Assembly (NCBI GenBank): GCA_965213855.1
Contig: CBDCAA010000008.1
Coordinates: 248,001 to 312,000, forward strand
DNA length: 64,000 bases
Reading direction: 5' to 3'
Origin: JBBROS01 sp965213855
GTDB taxonomy: Bacteria; Pseudomonadota; Alphaproteobacteria; Acetobacterales; Acetobacteraceae
Part shown: positions 17,072 through 26,608 of the stretch, piece by piece
Layout of the letters: the number at the start of each line of letters is the position of its first letter
Position numbering within the stretch: position 1 is the stretch's first letter
Notes under the pieces: model-generated
What the model was told of the DNA's origin: nothing
The model's input: only the letters and a program-made list of their open reading frames with translations
Databases searched by the model: none
Program-made: the position numbers and the translations under genes

Positions 17072-20000
17072 GTGCTGGGGCAATGGAACAGCCGTAGGTC
17101 GCGGAGCGTGAACGGGTTGAGCACCGAGTCGGATTTGATGACGAACGACGTCTTCTGCCCGCCGTACTGGATCGAAACGGTGAAGCTGTCCCGGGTGGCG
17201 TTGTAGGTGCTCCCGCTGTCGATCAGGCGGAAGATGCCCCATACTCCGGGCATCTCGATCGGCGAACTGCCGGCCGTGGAGGGTTCGAGGTCGAGCCGCG
17301 CGCCGCCGTCCCCCGGGGCAGGCCAGACCATCGTGATCGGCCGCACCGGCCCGTGCGCATAGGTCAGCGTCTGCCCGCCCACGTCCAGCGTCATCTGATT
17401 GAACACGGGCGCGAGATAGTCCGGCGTTATCTCGTAATGGAATTGGGCGCTGCTGCCGCCGAAGAACGCCTGTTTGATCGTGTCGGCATGCTCGAACTGC
17501 ACCAGGAAGTCGGGGCTGATCGCCCGGCTGTTGTTCTCGAGCGTCCAGGGGTGGTGCGACGTGTTCACGTACTGCTTCAGGTTTTGCTGGAAGAACGAGT
17601 CCATCGCGCCGCCGCTGCCGAACAGATGGCTGAAGTCGTCGACCGAGATGTCCGCGCTGGCGCGGCGTGCGAACGGATAGCGGTTGCCGGTCGCCTGGGT
17701 GCACAGCTTCTGTCCCGACCCGGTCCAGGCGTCACGGATGCGCCTTGCATCCTCGTCGCTGCCGCTGGAGATCACGTCGGGCGAGATCGAGTCGAGCCAG
17801 TTGCGCACCGGCGGCGGCATCTGCCGCACCTGCGCGCCCAGCTTGGTCGTCGCGTCCAGCAGCGCCGTGTTCGGGGCGCCGCCGGTTGCCGTATGCGGCG
17901 TGTCCCTCGACGCGCTCACCTGTTCGTAGACGGTCTGTACCGTGCGCATCAGGTCGGCCAACTGCGAGGACTGCCCGTTGCTCGCCACCGTCGCCGCCCG
18001 CAGCGGCGCGAAAGGCGGCCTGTTCGCGACCGCGCCGGGCACGAGGGTCGAGACCAACGTCCGCATCCGCTCGGACTCCGCATCCTTCGCGTCGGGCCCT
18101 GGGGGCGACAGGTCGGTCGTCGCCACGACGCCGTTGATGAGCTTCGTCAGGACAGACTCCGGCCCGGACAGCACGTTCATCACCTTCACGGCCGCACCGA
18201 TGTCCGGCATCGGGTTGACCCGGACGTCGTTCAGCAGCTCGGTCCATTTCGCCTCGAAGTCGGCGCGGTACAGCGTCACCGCCTGCGCGGTGACCGCCGA
18301 TTCGCTCTGGCTGCCGCCGTCCTCGCCATACACCCAGCGCTCCGTGCCGGCTTGGGCGACGGCGTCGTGCAGCCCGGGCAGGAACACGTCGAAGTATCCC
18401 TTGCGCGTGTAGAGGCCGGGCACCCCGTCGGCGAGCCGCGCCGGCGACACGCGGCGGAACGCGACGTCGGCCCCGGCGCCGGCCGCATCCTCGATCGACC
18501 AGCTCGGCGCCTCCTTCGCCTTCTGCGACGCCTTCAGCACGTTGTAGGCCCGTGCCGCGAGCGGCGCCTTCTGGATCTGCCGGCGCACCGCCGTGATCAG
18601 CGTCGCATCCAGCGCGACCGCCTGCAGCGGGTTGTCGAGCAGGGCTGCGAAATGCTGGTCGAGATCGCGGCGCAGCACGGCGCGGTCCGGGTCCGGGTAG
18701 AGCTGCGCCCATGCGGACGCCATCCACGCCCGCGCCGAAGGCTTGTCGACCGGTCCGGCCCCGCCCAGGCTCAGATACAGCCTCAGTGCGCCAACCTTGT
18801 CGTCGTCATCGTCGTCCCGGCCGTTGCGCATGCGGTTCTGCAGCAACACCAGCACGCGCGGCAGCAACAGCTCGTTCAGGGCCCGTTGATACACGTCGGC
18901 ATATTGCGATTGGAGCTTGGCCGTCTGGTCGAGCCCGGCATGGAACCAGGCCGACCCTGAATCCCGCGCCAGCTCGGCCGGGCCGTCGCGCAGTTGGTTC
19001 AGCGGCGGGACGATCCGCGGAAAGTCGGTGTCGCCCACCTCGGTCGTGGGAATTCCGTCGACGCCGTGGGTATAGGCGGCGATCTGGTCGTTGGCCCGGG
19101 CGACGAGGATCTTGTTCTTGGCATACGCCGCGGCCCAGGCACCCAGCAGGCCCACCACCAGCACGCCCGCGACCGCCCCCGCGATCGCCCGCGTCCGCGC
19201 CATACGCCGCCGCAGCTTCGGGTCGGCCGCCACCACGTTCGCCTCCGCGAACACCACGGCGTTCAGCAGCTTGGTCAGGAAATAGCTCTTCTCCTGCCCG
19301 CTAAATACCGGCAGCCGGGGCGCATCCATCCCGAACGTCGCCGCCATCGCATGCATCATGCGGTCGATCGGCACCCCCGACTGCGTGCCGGACGCGAAGT
19401 ACACGCCCCGAAGCAACGGCCGCTGGTCGAACTTCGAGACGGTGAAGATCTCCTCCAGCACCTCGTGGATCGGCTCCTTCAACGTCGCGACCTGGATCGG
19501 GAAGCCGTAGATCAGCCCCCGACGCTGGATGTCGCTCTCCTGTTGCAGCCGCTCCAGCACGATCGCGTTCATTCGCGTCAGCAACTGGTCGAACTCGATG
19601 TCGAAACGCGACGCCGCGGCCTGCGTCTCGGGCTTGCCGTCGTCGAGGGGGAAGGTCATGCCCCAGACCTGCTCGCGGTCGCCACGGCTGTACGCGTCGA
19701 AGAACTGGACGAACCCGGCCAGCAAATCCGCCTTTGTCAGCAGGACGTAGATCGGGAAGCGGCTTGCGAAGGTGCGGGTCAGCTCGCCCAGCCGGGCGCG
19801 GATAGCCTGCGCGTTGGCCAGCCGCTCCTGCGGATTGGCGCTTGCCACGTCCTCGATGCTCAGCGCGACGATCACGCCGTTGATCGGCTGTAGCGGCCGA
19901 TATTGCTTCAGCAGCCCGAGGAAGCCCGTCCACCCCTTCTGGTCCACCTCCGGGTCGCTGTCCTGCGTCGTGTAGCGGCCCGCCGTGTCCAGCAGGATCG

Positions 20001-20568
20001 CCTCCTCGGTGAACCACCAGTCGCAGTTCCGCGTCCCGCCCACGCCCTGCAACGGGTCGCGGCCAAGCGTCTCGGCCAGCGGGAACTTCAGGCCCGAGTT
20101 GAGCAGCGCCGTCGTCTTGCCCGACCCAGGCGGCCCGATCATGATGTACCAAGGCAGTTGATACAGGTAGCCGCGCCGGCCCCCCACCATCCGCCGCAGC
20201 TGCGTCATCGCCTCCTGCAGCCGAGTCCGGAGCTTGTCCACCTCCTGGGCCGAAAGGTCGTCCTTGCTGGGCTGGCCGTCCTTGACCAGCGCGTCGATCA
20301 TCGTCTTGTTCGTGCGCCGGTCGCGAACGAGCATCACGACGTTGTAGAGCGCCCAGCCCGCCAGGATCGCCGCGCAAGCGAGGTCGCGCCGCGTCTCGCC
20401 GGCCAGCGGCTCCCACCGGCCGAGCCGGACCGCGTCGCCGTAGAAGAACACCACCAGGCACGCGGCCGCGGCCCAGATCAGCGTCCGCAGCCAGCGCCGG
20501 CGCACATAGCGCAGCAATGGCCCGGCCAGCCCGGACGCCTGCGCGATGAAGCTCTGGAAGAACATCAT
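17068..20568 (-). CDS. tssM: T6SS membrane-complex protein TssM (IcmF family)
   Basis: This 1166-residue inner-membrane protein has two N-terminal helices (about 28-43 and 62-81), a cytoplasmic NTPase-like domain with Walker A GPPGSGKT at 145-152 and RFDIEFDQLLTRMNAI. A third membrane helix near 463-485 (AIAGAVAGVLVVGLLGAW) precedes the large periplasmic domain that reaches TssJ. The C-terminal region has WTLENNSRAISPDFLVQF and YAHGPVRPITMVWPAPG, typical of IcmF C-domains. The intact Walker A suggests nucleotide binding. It is coupled by overlaps to tssL upstream and tagF/pppA downstream. Confidence 0.95.
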   Translation of the reverse strand: MMFFQSFIAQASGLAGPLLRYVRRRWLRTLIWAAAACLVVFFYGDAVRLGRWEPLAGETRRDLACAAILAGWALYNVVMLVRDRRTNKTMIDALVKDGQPSKDDLSAQEVDKLRTRLQEAMTQLRRMVGGRRGYLYQLPWYIMIGPPGSGKTTALLNSGLKFPLAETLGRDPLQGVGGTRNCDWWFTEEAILLDTAGRYTTQDSDPEVDQKGWTGFLGLLKQYRPLQPINGVIVALSIEDVASANPQERLANAQAIRARLGELTRTFASRFPIYVLLTKADLLAGFVQFFDAYSRGDREQVWGMTFPLDDGKPETQAAASRFDIEFDQLLTRMNAIVLERLQQESDIQRRGLIYGFPIQVATLKEPIHEVLEEIFTVSKFDQRPLLRGVYFASGTQSGVPIDRMMHAMAATFGMDAPRLPVFSGQEKSYFLTKLLNAVVFAEANVVAADPKLRRRMARTRAIAGAVAGVLVVGLLGAWAAAYAKNKILVARANDQIAAYTHGVDGIPTTEVGDTDFPRIVPPLNQLRDGPAELARDSGSAWFHAGLDQTAKLQSQYADVYQRALNELLLPRVLVLLQNRMRNGRDDDDDDKVGALRLYLSLGGAGPVDKPSARAWMASAWAQLYPDPDRAVLRRDLDQHFAALLDNPLQAVALDATLITAVRRQIQKAPLAARAYNVLKASQKAKEAPSWSIEDAAGAGADVAFRRVSPARLADGVPGLYTRKGYFDVFLPGLHDAVAQAGTERWVYGEDGGSQSESAVTAQAVTLYRADFEAKWTELLNDVRVNPMPDIGAAVKVMNVLSGPESVLTKLINGVVATTDLSPPGPDAKDAESERMRTLVSTLVPGAVANRPPFAPLRAATVASNGQSSQLADLMRTVQTVYEQVSASRDTPHTATGGAPNTALLDATTKLGAQVRQMPPPVRNWLDSISPDVISSGSDEDARRIRDAWTGSGQKLCTQATGNRYPFARRASADISVDDFSHLFGSGGAMDSFFQQNLKQYVNTSHHPWTLENNSRAISPDFLVQFEHADTIKQAFFGGSSAQFHYEITPDYLAPVFNQMTLDVGGQTLTYAHGPVRPITMVWPAPGDGGARLDLEPSTAGSSPIEMPGVWGIFRLIDSGSTYNATRDSFTVSIQYGGQKTSFVIKSDSVLNPFTLRDLRLFHCPST

Positions 20569-21935
20569 GGCGTGGCGGTTCCCGTCGCGGTGGCGGCCGG
20601 GCCGCCGGTCGTGTCGACGTCGGGGATGACGATCTCGGTGCGGCGGTTCGTCTCCCGCCCGGCCGGGGTCGTGTTCGGCCCGATCGGCACCGTGTCGCTC
20701 TTGCCCAGCACGCGGAGCCGGTCGCGCGGCAAGCTGTCGGTCATGATGTCGGCCACCGCCTGTGCGCGCGCGGTCGACAACTCGAAGTTGGAGGGGAACC
20801 GGGCCGTGTGGATCGCCTGGTTGTCCGTATGACCGAGCACCTGGATCGGCCCGTGACCGCTCTCGGCGCCGACCGCCTTGGCGATCCCTTGGATGATCGG
20901 CCGGAACTTGTCCTGGATGTCGGCACTGCCCGAGGCGAACATGCCGGCGTTGTGGATGCGAACCACGATGTTCTTGCCATCCGCGGCCACGTCCAGCCGG
21001 TGTGCGGCGATGTCGTCCTTCAGCGCCGCCTTCAAGGTGTCGACCGCGCTCTGGGACACGTGCGGCACCGGCGCCGCACGCTCGACCGCCAGGCTGACCG
21101 GCCCTTGCGGCGGCGCCGCCGCAAGGGCCTGCAGGGTGCGGTCGGAGTCGCTGTTGAGGAGGTAGGAAAACAAGAAATACCCGAGGATGAGCACGGCCAG
21201 AGTGGCGGCCGCGATCGTCCAGAGCGCGATGGCTGACCGGATCGGCCGGTGCCGCGCCTCCACACCGCGCCAGTGCGGGGACAGCTCGCGTTCGAAGTCG
21301 CCGTAGACCTGCCGCAGCGTCCGATACAGGCTTTCGCGGATGCGGCTCAGCTCGAGCGCACCGTGCTCGATCACCCGAAGCCGTCCTTCAAACCCGATCG
21401 ACAGGCACAAATACATCAGCGCCAGCACGTCGCGGTTCGTGCCGGGGTCCTTGTGCAGGTGCGTCAGCAGGTCGAAGAACCGCTCGCCGCCGCTTACGTC
21501 GCCATGGAACGTGCTCACCAGGCTGTTGCGCGACCACTCGCTGTAGGCGCCCCAGGGCGTGTTGAGCACGATGTCGTCCAGCGTCGCGCATAGCGCGTAA
21601 TGCGCCGCCCGCGCCTGCTCCGGGGCGATCCCCGCCGCCATGACGGTCCGCTCGAACGTCTTGATCTCGGCGACCGCCCGGTTGCGCAAAGCGGCCACGT
21701 CGCGGTTTCCCACGCTGCCGCGCAGCCGCCGCCCGAGATTGAGCAGTTGCGCCGCCGCGCCCACCACCACGTTGAAGCTGCTGTTGGCCAGCAGGGCGAA
21801 GTCGAACGCCACCGTCTGCGCCGGCGCGGCGAGGGGCTGCGGCGCGGGCGCAGCCGCAGGGCGCTTCAGCCCACCCGGCGTCGGCTTGACGATCGTTCGT
21901 TCGTCGGTCGGCTCGTCGAGTGGTTCGAAGGCCAT
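20565..21935 (-). CDS. tssL: T6SS protein TssL (DotU) with peptidoglycan-binding OmpA domain
   Basis: This 456-residue protein has a DotU domain (about 45-230) with RAAHYALCATLDDIVLNTPWG and FHGDVSGGERFFDLL, one membrane helix near 236-262, and a periplasmic OmpA-like domain. The OmpA domain shows VLGHTDNQAIHTARFPSNFE, LSTARAQAVADIM and NRRTEIVI. This extended form anchors the T6SS trans-envelope complex to peptidoglycan without a separate TagL. Stop and start overlap tssM; four bases from tssK. Confidence 0.95.
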   Translation of the reverse strand: MAFEPLDEPTDERTIVKPTPGGLKRPAAAPAPQPLAAPAQTVAFDFALLANSSFNVVVGAAAQLLNLGRRLRGSVGNRDVAALRNRAVAEIKTFERTVMAAGIAPEQARAAHYALCATLDDIVLNTPWGAYSEWSRNSLVSTFHGDVSGGERFFDLLTHLHKDPGTNRDVLALMYLCLSIGFEGRLRVIEHGALELSRIRESLYRTLRQVYGDFERELSPHWRGVEARHRPIRSAIALWTIAAATLAVLILGYFLFSYLLNSDSDRTLQALAAAPPQGPVSLAVERAAPVPHVSQSAVDTLKAALKDDIAAHRLDVAADGKNIVVRIHNAGMFASGSADIQDKFRPIIQGIAKAVGAESGHGPIQVLGHTDNQAIHTARFPSNFELSTARAQAVADIMTDSLPRDRLRVLGKSDTVPIGPNTTPAGRETNRRTEIVIPDVDTTGGPAATATGTATP

Positions 21936-21938
21936 GGT

Positions 21939-23276
21939 TCAATCCTTGATCGCCCAGAGTTCCATCTCGATCTGCGGGAACGAGCCCGCCAGATGCAGCG
22001 CGATCGCACCCGACGTCTCAAGCTGCTTCCAGAACGGCGCATTGCGGTCCAGCTCGAAGTAGACCGACCCGGCGCGATACGGGAGCTGCCGTGGCGCCAC
22101 CGGCAAAGGCCGGATCGGGATGCCCGGCAGCGCGATGTTCACCAGCTGCGCGATCTGCTCCACCGGCCCGATCTTGATCTGGTTCGGGAACATGCGCCGC
22201 AGCGTCTCGGCCGGGACATCGGCATGCACGGACAGCACGAACGTCGAGGCGAGCAGCAGCGTCCGGTCGGCCACCACGCCCACCCGCACGCCATGCCGCC
22301 GTTCCTGCAACGGGATGATCACCGCCGTCTGCTCGAGCACGCTCGACAGCGACGACCGCAGGTCCGCAAACACCGGCGCGAACGTCGCGAACAGGTCCTC
22401 GTGGCGATAGGGCGGGAATACCGTCGCCCGCTTGCTCTGCGCGGTGTAGGTGGCAAGCTCGCCTGCCAGCGCGATACAGGCGCGGTAGAACGCCTCCGGA
22501 TGCAGCACGGCGGCGGATTGCAGCAGGTGCCGCAGCAACGGCTCCGCCCGGTTCATCGCCTGCAGCAGGAGGAAGTCGGCGATCTCTGCCGTCCCCCGCA
22601 CCGACGGGTCCTGCATGCGCGCCGCGATCGCCTCCGCCCGATGCGTCACCAGCCCCTGCAACTCCGCCAGGAACCCCGCCAGCATCGGCTGGGACGCGCA
22701 GTTCAGGCATGGTGCGATGGACTTCTCGTCCAGTACCACCGACAGGTCGGCTCTGACCTCGACGATCGTCGCAACCGGCAGCAGCGCGTAGCCCGCCGTC
22801 GGCCCGCCCTGCAGCAGGTAGGTCATCCGCGGCCGTCCCACCTCCAGCGACGCCGTCGCGAAGCTGCCGCTATTGGCGTCCGGTGCGTCGTATGCGCTGC
22901 GCCGGTAGCGCGTGCCGCTGTCGTCCCGCCGCTCCGTTCCGGTCTCGAAGGCGCCTTGCTGCCGCAACGGCATGGCCAGGTACACCACCGTGCCGCGCTC
23001 GTTGCCGGTCAGCTCCAGGGGCGGCGGATGGTCGGTGTCCTCGGGGATCGAGAACGGCGTTCCGTCCGGCATCGTGCCGCGGCAGCGCGTAAGTGCGAAC
23101 TTGCCGATATGGAGCAGGTCCCGGTCGAACGCGATGTCGCTCACCCCCCACCGGTGCGGCTCGATGTCGCGCACGGCCCCCTGCACGAGCGCCTCGGTCC
23201 AGCGGTCGGCCTGCTGGAAGTGCTGGACCCGGAGGAACATGCCCTCGGTCCAGACGACGCGGTTCCCGGCCTGCAT
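21939..23276 (-). CDS. tssK: T6SS baseplate protein TssK
   Basis: This 445-residue protein has the diagnostic N-terminus VVWTEGMFLRVQHFQQADRW and the family blocks VSDIAFDRDLL, LFATFAPVFADLR and LPVAPRQLPYRAGSVYFELDR. TssK trimers link the TssEFG wedge of the baseplate to the TssJLM membrane complex. Length fits. The start is the ATG shortly before the conserved VWxEGMF block. Upstream lies an unusual spacer with 18-base tandem repeats that extends into the end of tssJ, the only sizeable gap (106 bases) inside this otherwise overlapping operon. Confidence 0.93.
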   Translation of the reverse strand: MQAGNRVVWTEGMFLRVQHFQQADRWTEALVQGAVRDIEPHRWGVSDIAFDRDLLHIGKFALTRCRGTMPDGTPFSIPEDTDHPPPLELTGNERGTVVYLAMPLRQQGAFETGTERRDDSGTRYRRSAYDAPDANSGSFATASLEVGRPRMTYLLQGGPTAGYALLPVATIVEVRADLSVVLDEKSIAPCLNCASQPMLAGFLAELQGLVTHRAEAIAARMQDPSVRGTAEIADFLLLQAMNRAEPLLRHLLQSAAVLHPEAFYRACIALAGELATYTAQSKRATVFPPYRHEDLFATFAPVFADLRSSLSSVLEQTAVIIPLQERRHGVRVGVVADRTLLLASTFVLSVHADVPAETLRRMFPNQIKIGPVEQIAQLVNIALPGIPIRPLPVAPRQLPYRAGSVYFELDRNAPFWKQLETSGAIALHLAGSFPQIEMELWAIKD

Positions 23277-23334
23277 CAGGCCGGTATCCAGGCCAGTCTG
23301 CAGGCGGGGAACACCATCGGGCCCAGGGGCGCCA

Positions 23335-23388
23335 TCGTTCGCCCTGTCACTTTCGTTCGTCCTGTCACTTTCGTTCGCCGTGTCACTT
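23335..23388. repeat. Three tandem 18-base repeats at the tssJ 3' end
   Basis: On the plus strand the units TCGTTCGCCCTGTCACTT, TCGTTCGTCCTGTCACTT and TCGTTCGCCGTGTCACTT follow one another at 23335-23352, 23353-23370 and 23371-23388, differing at only two positions. On the coding strand each begins AAGTGACA, so each unit repeats the last codon and stop of tssJ (AAG TGA). The array fills about half of the tssJ-tssK spacer. It looks like slippage or duplication of the gene end. No hairpin is obvious, so a terminator role is not supported. Confidence 0.85.
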
Positions 23389-23823
23389 TTCGAGCACCAC
23401 GCGCTCGGCGCCGAGCGTCGCCTTCACCTGGCTGCGGATCGGCGTGACGACGCGCCAGGTGGCATGGTCGATGTTCCGGTACGCCACCGTGATGCCGATA
23501 TAGCGCTGCCCCGGCTGCACCCCGCTATCGACGGTGCGCGTCTCCCCCGGCCGAAGGATCAGATCCTCCCGCCCGACCAGGTCGTCGCCCAGCACGGTCC
23601 GGTCCTTGTCGGCCAGCTGGAAATAGTCGGCGTTGTTGAACCGCTCCGGTGCCTTCAGCAGATACACCCGCACCTGCGCGGGGTTCGCCCCGCCGCCCGG
23701 ACCGGGATTGAGGTCGGGGGCCGCCGCCATCGTGAGATGGACGGAGCCCGGCCTTCCGTCCGCGCAGGCGGAAAGCAGAAGCAGCGCCGCCAGCGCGAGC
23801 GGGCCGGATGTCATGCGCCTCAT
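23383..23823 (-). CDS. tssJ: T6SS outer-membrane lipoprotein TssJ
   Basis: This 146-residue lipoprotein has signal peptide MRRMTSGPLALAALLLLSAC with the lipobox LSAC (Cys 20). The mature part contains VRVYLLKAPERFNNADYFQL, LVGREDLILRPGET and YIGITVAYRNIDHATWRVV, the TssJ/VasD transthyretin-like sandwich. It anchors TssM at the outer membrane. ATG 23823 overlaps the FHA gene stop (ATGA) and gives a proper signal peptide; longer in-frame starts lie inside that gene. Agrobacterium-type imp operons often lack a lipidated TssJ, so its presence between fha and tssK is informative. Confidence 0.9.
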   Translation of the reverse strand: MRRMTSGPLALAALLLLSACADGRPGSVHLTMAAAPDLNPGPGGGANPAQVRVYLLKAPERFNNADYFQLADKDRTVLGDDLVGREDLILRPGETRTVDSGVQPGQRYIGITVAYRNIDHATWRVVTPIRSQVKATLGAERVVLEK

Positions 23824-25337
23824 TCCGCCCGCCTCAGTTGCCGGGCATAGGCGGCCGCCAGCGGCGCCAGCAGCGAACCGCCGGTGTTGTCCGCGTCGGT
23901 CGCCTGCAGCGCCTGATATTGCTCCACGTACAGGGCCCAGCACCGCGCCTCCCGCGCATAGGGCAGGATCGTGTTCAGGCTGCTCTCGGCCCGGACCTTC
24001 GTCATGATGGCCTCCGGGTCGAGCCTCTCGGTCAAGTTGCCGAACACTCCGTTCAGGGCCGCCACCAGCGCCAGTTCATGACGCTGGATGTCGTCCATGC
24101 TCTGCGTCATCGCCGCCGAGCCCGCCAGGAAGCCCGGCGGCGGCTGTCCCACCATCGCCGCCAGGCAGCGCTGTACGTCCGGTGCGAACTTCATCGGATT
24201 GTTGGATACGGCCTGGATGATCGTCTGATCGACCCGCAGCTCCGCCTTCACCATCGCCCGGGTCGCCAGGATTTCCCGCGCCCCCTCGACGGCGGCCCGT
24301 ACGAGGCGCCCGAGGTCGCGCGCCGTCTCCTCGGGCGTCATTCCGCCCAGCGCCTCGGGCGGCAGGCCGGCCCCTTCCAGGAATGCGTCGATCACGCTGG
24401 ACCGCTCCGCAGACGCGGCATGCGCCTCCGCCGCCGCCGGAATCTGGGTGGGCGCGGAGCGGGCGGGCGCAACCTCCTCCAGCACCGCCGCATCGAGCGC
24501 CCCCGCGCCGATCTCGGGAGAGGCGGCACGAACGGGCACGGCAGGGGCCAGTGCGGCGAGCAGCTCCTCGTTCGGGATCGGGATCCGCGCCGGGTCGGGC
24601 GCACTGCCCGACGGTTCCGTGGGCCGTGCCGGCGCGATATCGAACGGGGAGGGCGCCAGCTCGAGCGCTGCAAGCGGATCGGCGTCGTTCCAGTCGGTCG
24701 GCAGCACCGATTGCGTGGCCGGCAGCTTCATCACGGTCGCGATCGGGCTCGCGTGCTCGCTCTCGGTGCTGAACGTCGCCGGCCCGTCCAGAGGGTGCTC
24801 GGCCTGCCGCGCGTCGTGCGCCGAATACTCCGCCGGGTCGATCGGCGCGTCCCAGCTCTGGGTGAGCACGTGCCGGTCAGGGCCGAACTCCCCGGCGGGA
24901 ATTTCGTCCAGCCACGGTTCGGCGGGTGGCACGATCGGCGAGCCTGCCGTGTGCTGGACCCCGGTGAACAGCGATGGCGGCGGCGCCGGGCGCACGGCCT
25001 CATCGAGGTCAGGCGCCGGCCCGCCCGCGGCGATGCTGGCGACCAGGTGGAACGGGCCCAACACGATCACGTCCTCGTCCGCAAGGCTGCGGGACCGGCC
25101 GCGGCCGACCGGCAGCGTCTCCTCGTTGATGAACACGCCGTTCGTGCTCAGATCCGTCAGGAGGAAGCCGTCGCCCGACTGGTCGATCCGGCAATGCGTC
25201 TTCGACAGCGTCCGCTCCGCATCGGACATAACCCAATCGTTCTCGGCGCCCCGGCCGATCATCATCGTGCCACGTTCGAGCCGGCGCTCCTCGGGCGGGC
25301 CTCCATGATCGGCCGTCATCCGAAGTGTCAAGATCAT
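23820..25337 (-). CDS. T6SS FHA-domain protein (TagH/ImpI/Fha type)
   Basis: This 505-residue protein has an N-terminal forkhead-associated domain at about 20-95, with MIGRGAENDWVMSD, SKTHCRI and LTDLSTNGVFINEE, the phosphothreonine-binding set. A long low-complexity Ala/Pro linker (about 110-330) leads to a C-terminal TagH/ImpI domain (AFLEGAGLPPEALGGMTPEE, LGRLVRAAVEGAREILATRA, NNPMKFAPDVQRCLAAM). In the Pseudomonas H1 system the equivalent Fha1 is phosphorylated by PpkA and dephosphorylated by PppA to trigger assembly. All three activities are encoded in this operon, so the same control is likely. Confidence 0.9.
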   Translation of the reverse strand: MILTLRMTADHGGPPEERRLERGTMMIGRGAENDWVMSDAERTLSKTHCRIDQSGDGFLLTDLSTNGVFINEETLPVGRGRSRSLADEDVIVLGPFHLVASIAAGGPAPDLDEAVRPAPPPSLFTGVQHTAGSPIVPPAEPWLDEIPAGEFGPDRHVLTQSWDAPIDPAEYSAHDARQAEHPLDGPATFSTESEHASPIATVMKLPATQSVLPTDWNDADPLAALELAPSPFDIAPARPTEPSGSAPDPARIPIPNEELLAALAPAVPVRAASPEIGAGALDAAVLEEVAPARSAPTQIPAAAEAHAASAERSSVIDAFLEGAGLPPEALGGMTPEETARDLGRLVRAAVEGAREILATRAMVKAELRVDQTIIQAVSNNPMKFAPDVQRCLAAMVGQPPPGFLAGSAAMTQSMDDIQRHELALVAALNGVFGNLTERLDPEAIMTKVRAESSLNTILPYAREARCWALYVEQYQALQATDADNTGGSLLAPLAAAYARQLRRAE

Positions 25338-26608
25338 CTCGTGTGCCTCGCGGTGGGCGCCGCGTTGCTCACGGCTGCCGTTGCCGTGTCAAACACCGGG
25401 ACGGCTGGGCGGGTTGCCGATCCGGCCAAAGGTTTGTGCGCCGACTCTCCTGCTGCAAAGCCCGGCTCCACCGGGGCCGGCGCCGCTTGCGGAACCCGGA
25501 TGCGCCTGGTCATGACCACCTCCGGATCCAGGATGATGTCCCGCTTGTGGTCCAGCGCCGGCAGGCTCTTGGCCCACGTGTTCCACCCGAGCTTGGGCGC
25601 TGTCTGTCCCGCCGAGCCGTCCATGACCAAGTCCGGAACCGCGTCCCGGTGCAGGATCACCTGCACGTCGAACAGCAGGTCGGCCCCGGCATACACCCGC
25701 ACCAGGTCCACCACGCGGCGGAGCAGCGGCTGGTCGGGCATCAGGTCCAGCATCTCCGGCCGGTGCACCGGGCCGATCACCACCCGGAAGGCGCTCTGCA
25801 CATCCCACACCCGCGCCCCCGCCACCGCATCGACGCCCAGCGCGCAATACTGCGCCGGTTCGCCGGGCCGGGGCAGGCGGCTCTGCTCGGCGGCGGCAAC
25901 CGGCAGCCACCGGCCGGAAAACTGCTCGATCGCGACCGGCATGCCCAGATAGTCGGCAAGCATCGCCTGCAGCGCGCTGGCCGGCCGCGTACGCCCGCTG
26001 AACAGCCCGGCGTAATACAACACCACCTCGTCCGGCACCGCCATCCGCTCGCGCAGATGCGGCGTGCCCAAGCCGGCCAGCGCCAGCATCGCCCGGCTGA
26101 CCGGATCGGTTCCGATCCGCGCCGCAGCGGGCGCCTGTCCAGCCACCCCGCCGCCGTCGCGCTTGGGCGAGCGCTCGGCTGGCCAGCCGGTCGCGGCCCG
26201 CTGCACCTGCAACGAGAGCCGATACTTCTCCGAGGCTTGCAGGAACAGCGTCGACAGACGGTGATTGAACAGATCCAGGAACGCCGGAAGCGACACGTTC
26301 CGCAACCGGTCGGCGCGCTGCACCAGCTCGCTGTAGGCCTGCGGCAACACGCCGAGCGGACCGGTCAGGCCCAGGAATGCGCTGTGGACGCGCGTGCCGC
26401 CTGGCCCGGGCCGCACGGCGGCGACCGGTGCCGGCGCGAATGCCAGCCCACGTTCGGCCAGGATCTGGATCGGGCCGATTGCTGCGCCCGCCGGCTCGTT
26501 CTCGGCCGGCGCCGGGCCGAGCTCGGCCAGCCGCAGCGCCTGCAACCCTTCGAAGCGGTGCGGGGCCGTCTGCAGCCGGTCCGCCACGGTGCGGTGCAGC
26601 GCGGTCAC
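25334..26608 (-). CDS. tssG: T6SS baseplate protein TssG
   Basis: This 424-residue ImpH/VasB protein has blocks VHSAFLGLTGPLGVLPQAYSEL, LPAFLDLFNHRLSTLFLQA, LAGLGTPHLRERMAVPDEVV, YYAGLFSGRTRPASALQ and IEQFSGRWLPV, then a C-terminal PVHRPEMLDLMPDQPLL. TssG forms the core of the baseplate wedge with TssF. GTG 26608 overlaps the tssF stop (GTGA); the longer open frame upstream lies inside tssF. The C-terminal 50 residues are Ala/Pro-rich and unlike the usual compact end. Confidence 0.93.
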   Translation of the reverse strand: MTALHRTVADRLQTAPHRFEGLQALRLAELGPAPAENEPAGAAIGPIQILAERGLAFAPAPVAAVRPGPGGTRVHSAFLGLTGPLGVLPQAYSELVQRADRLRNVSLPAFLDLFNHRLSTLFLQASEKYRLSLQVQRAATGWPAERSPKRDGGGVAGQAPAAARIGTDPVSRAMLALAGLGTPHLRERMAVPDEVVLYYAGLFSGRTRPASALQAMLADYLGMPVAIEQFSGRWLPVAAAEQSRLPRPGEPAQYCALGVDAVAGARVWDVQSAFRVVIGPVHRPEMLDLMPDQPLLRRVVDLVRVYAGADLLFDVQVILHRDAVPDLVMDGSAGQTAPKLGWNTWAKSLPALDHKRDIILDPEVVMTRRIRVPQAAPAPVEPGFAAGESAHKPLAGSATRPAVPVFDTATAAVSNAAPTARHTR

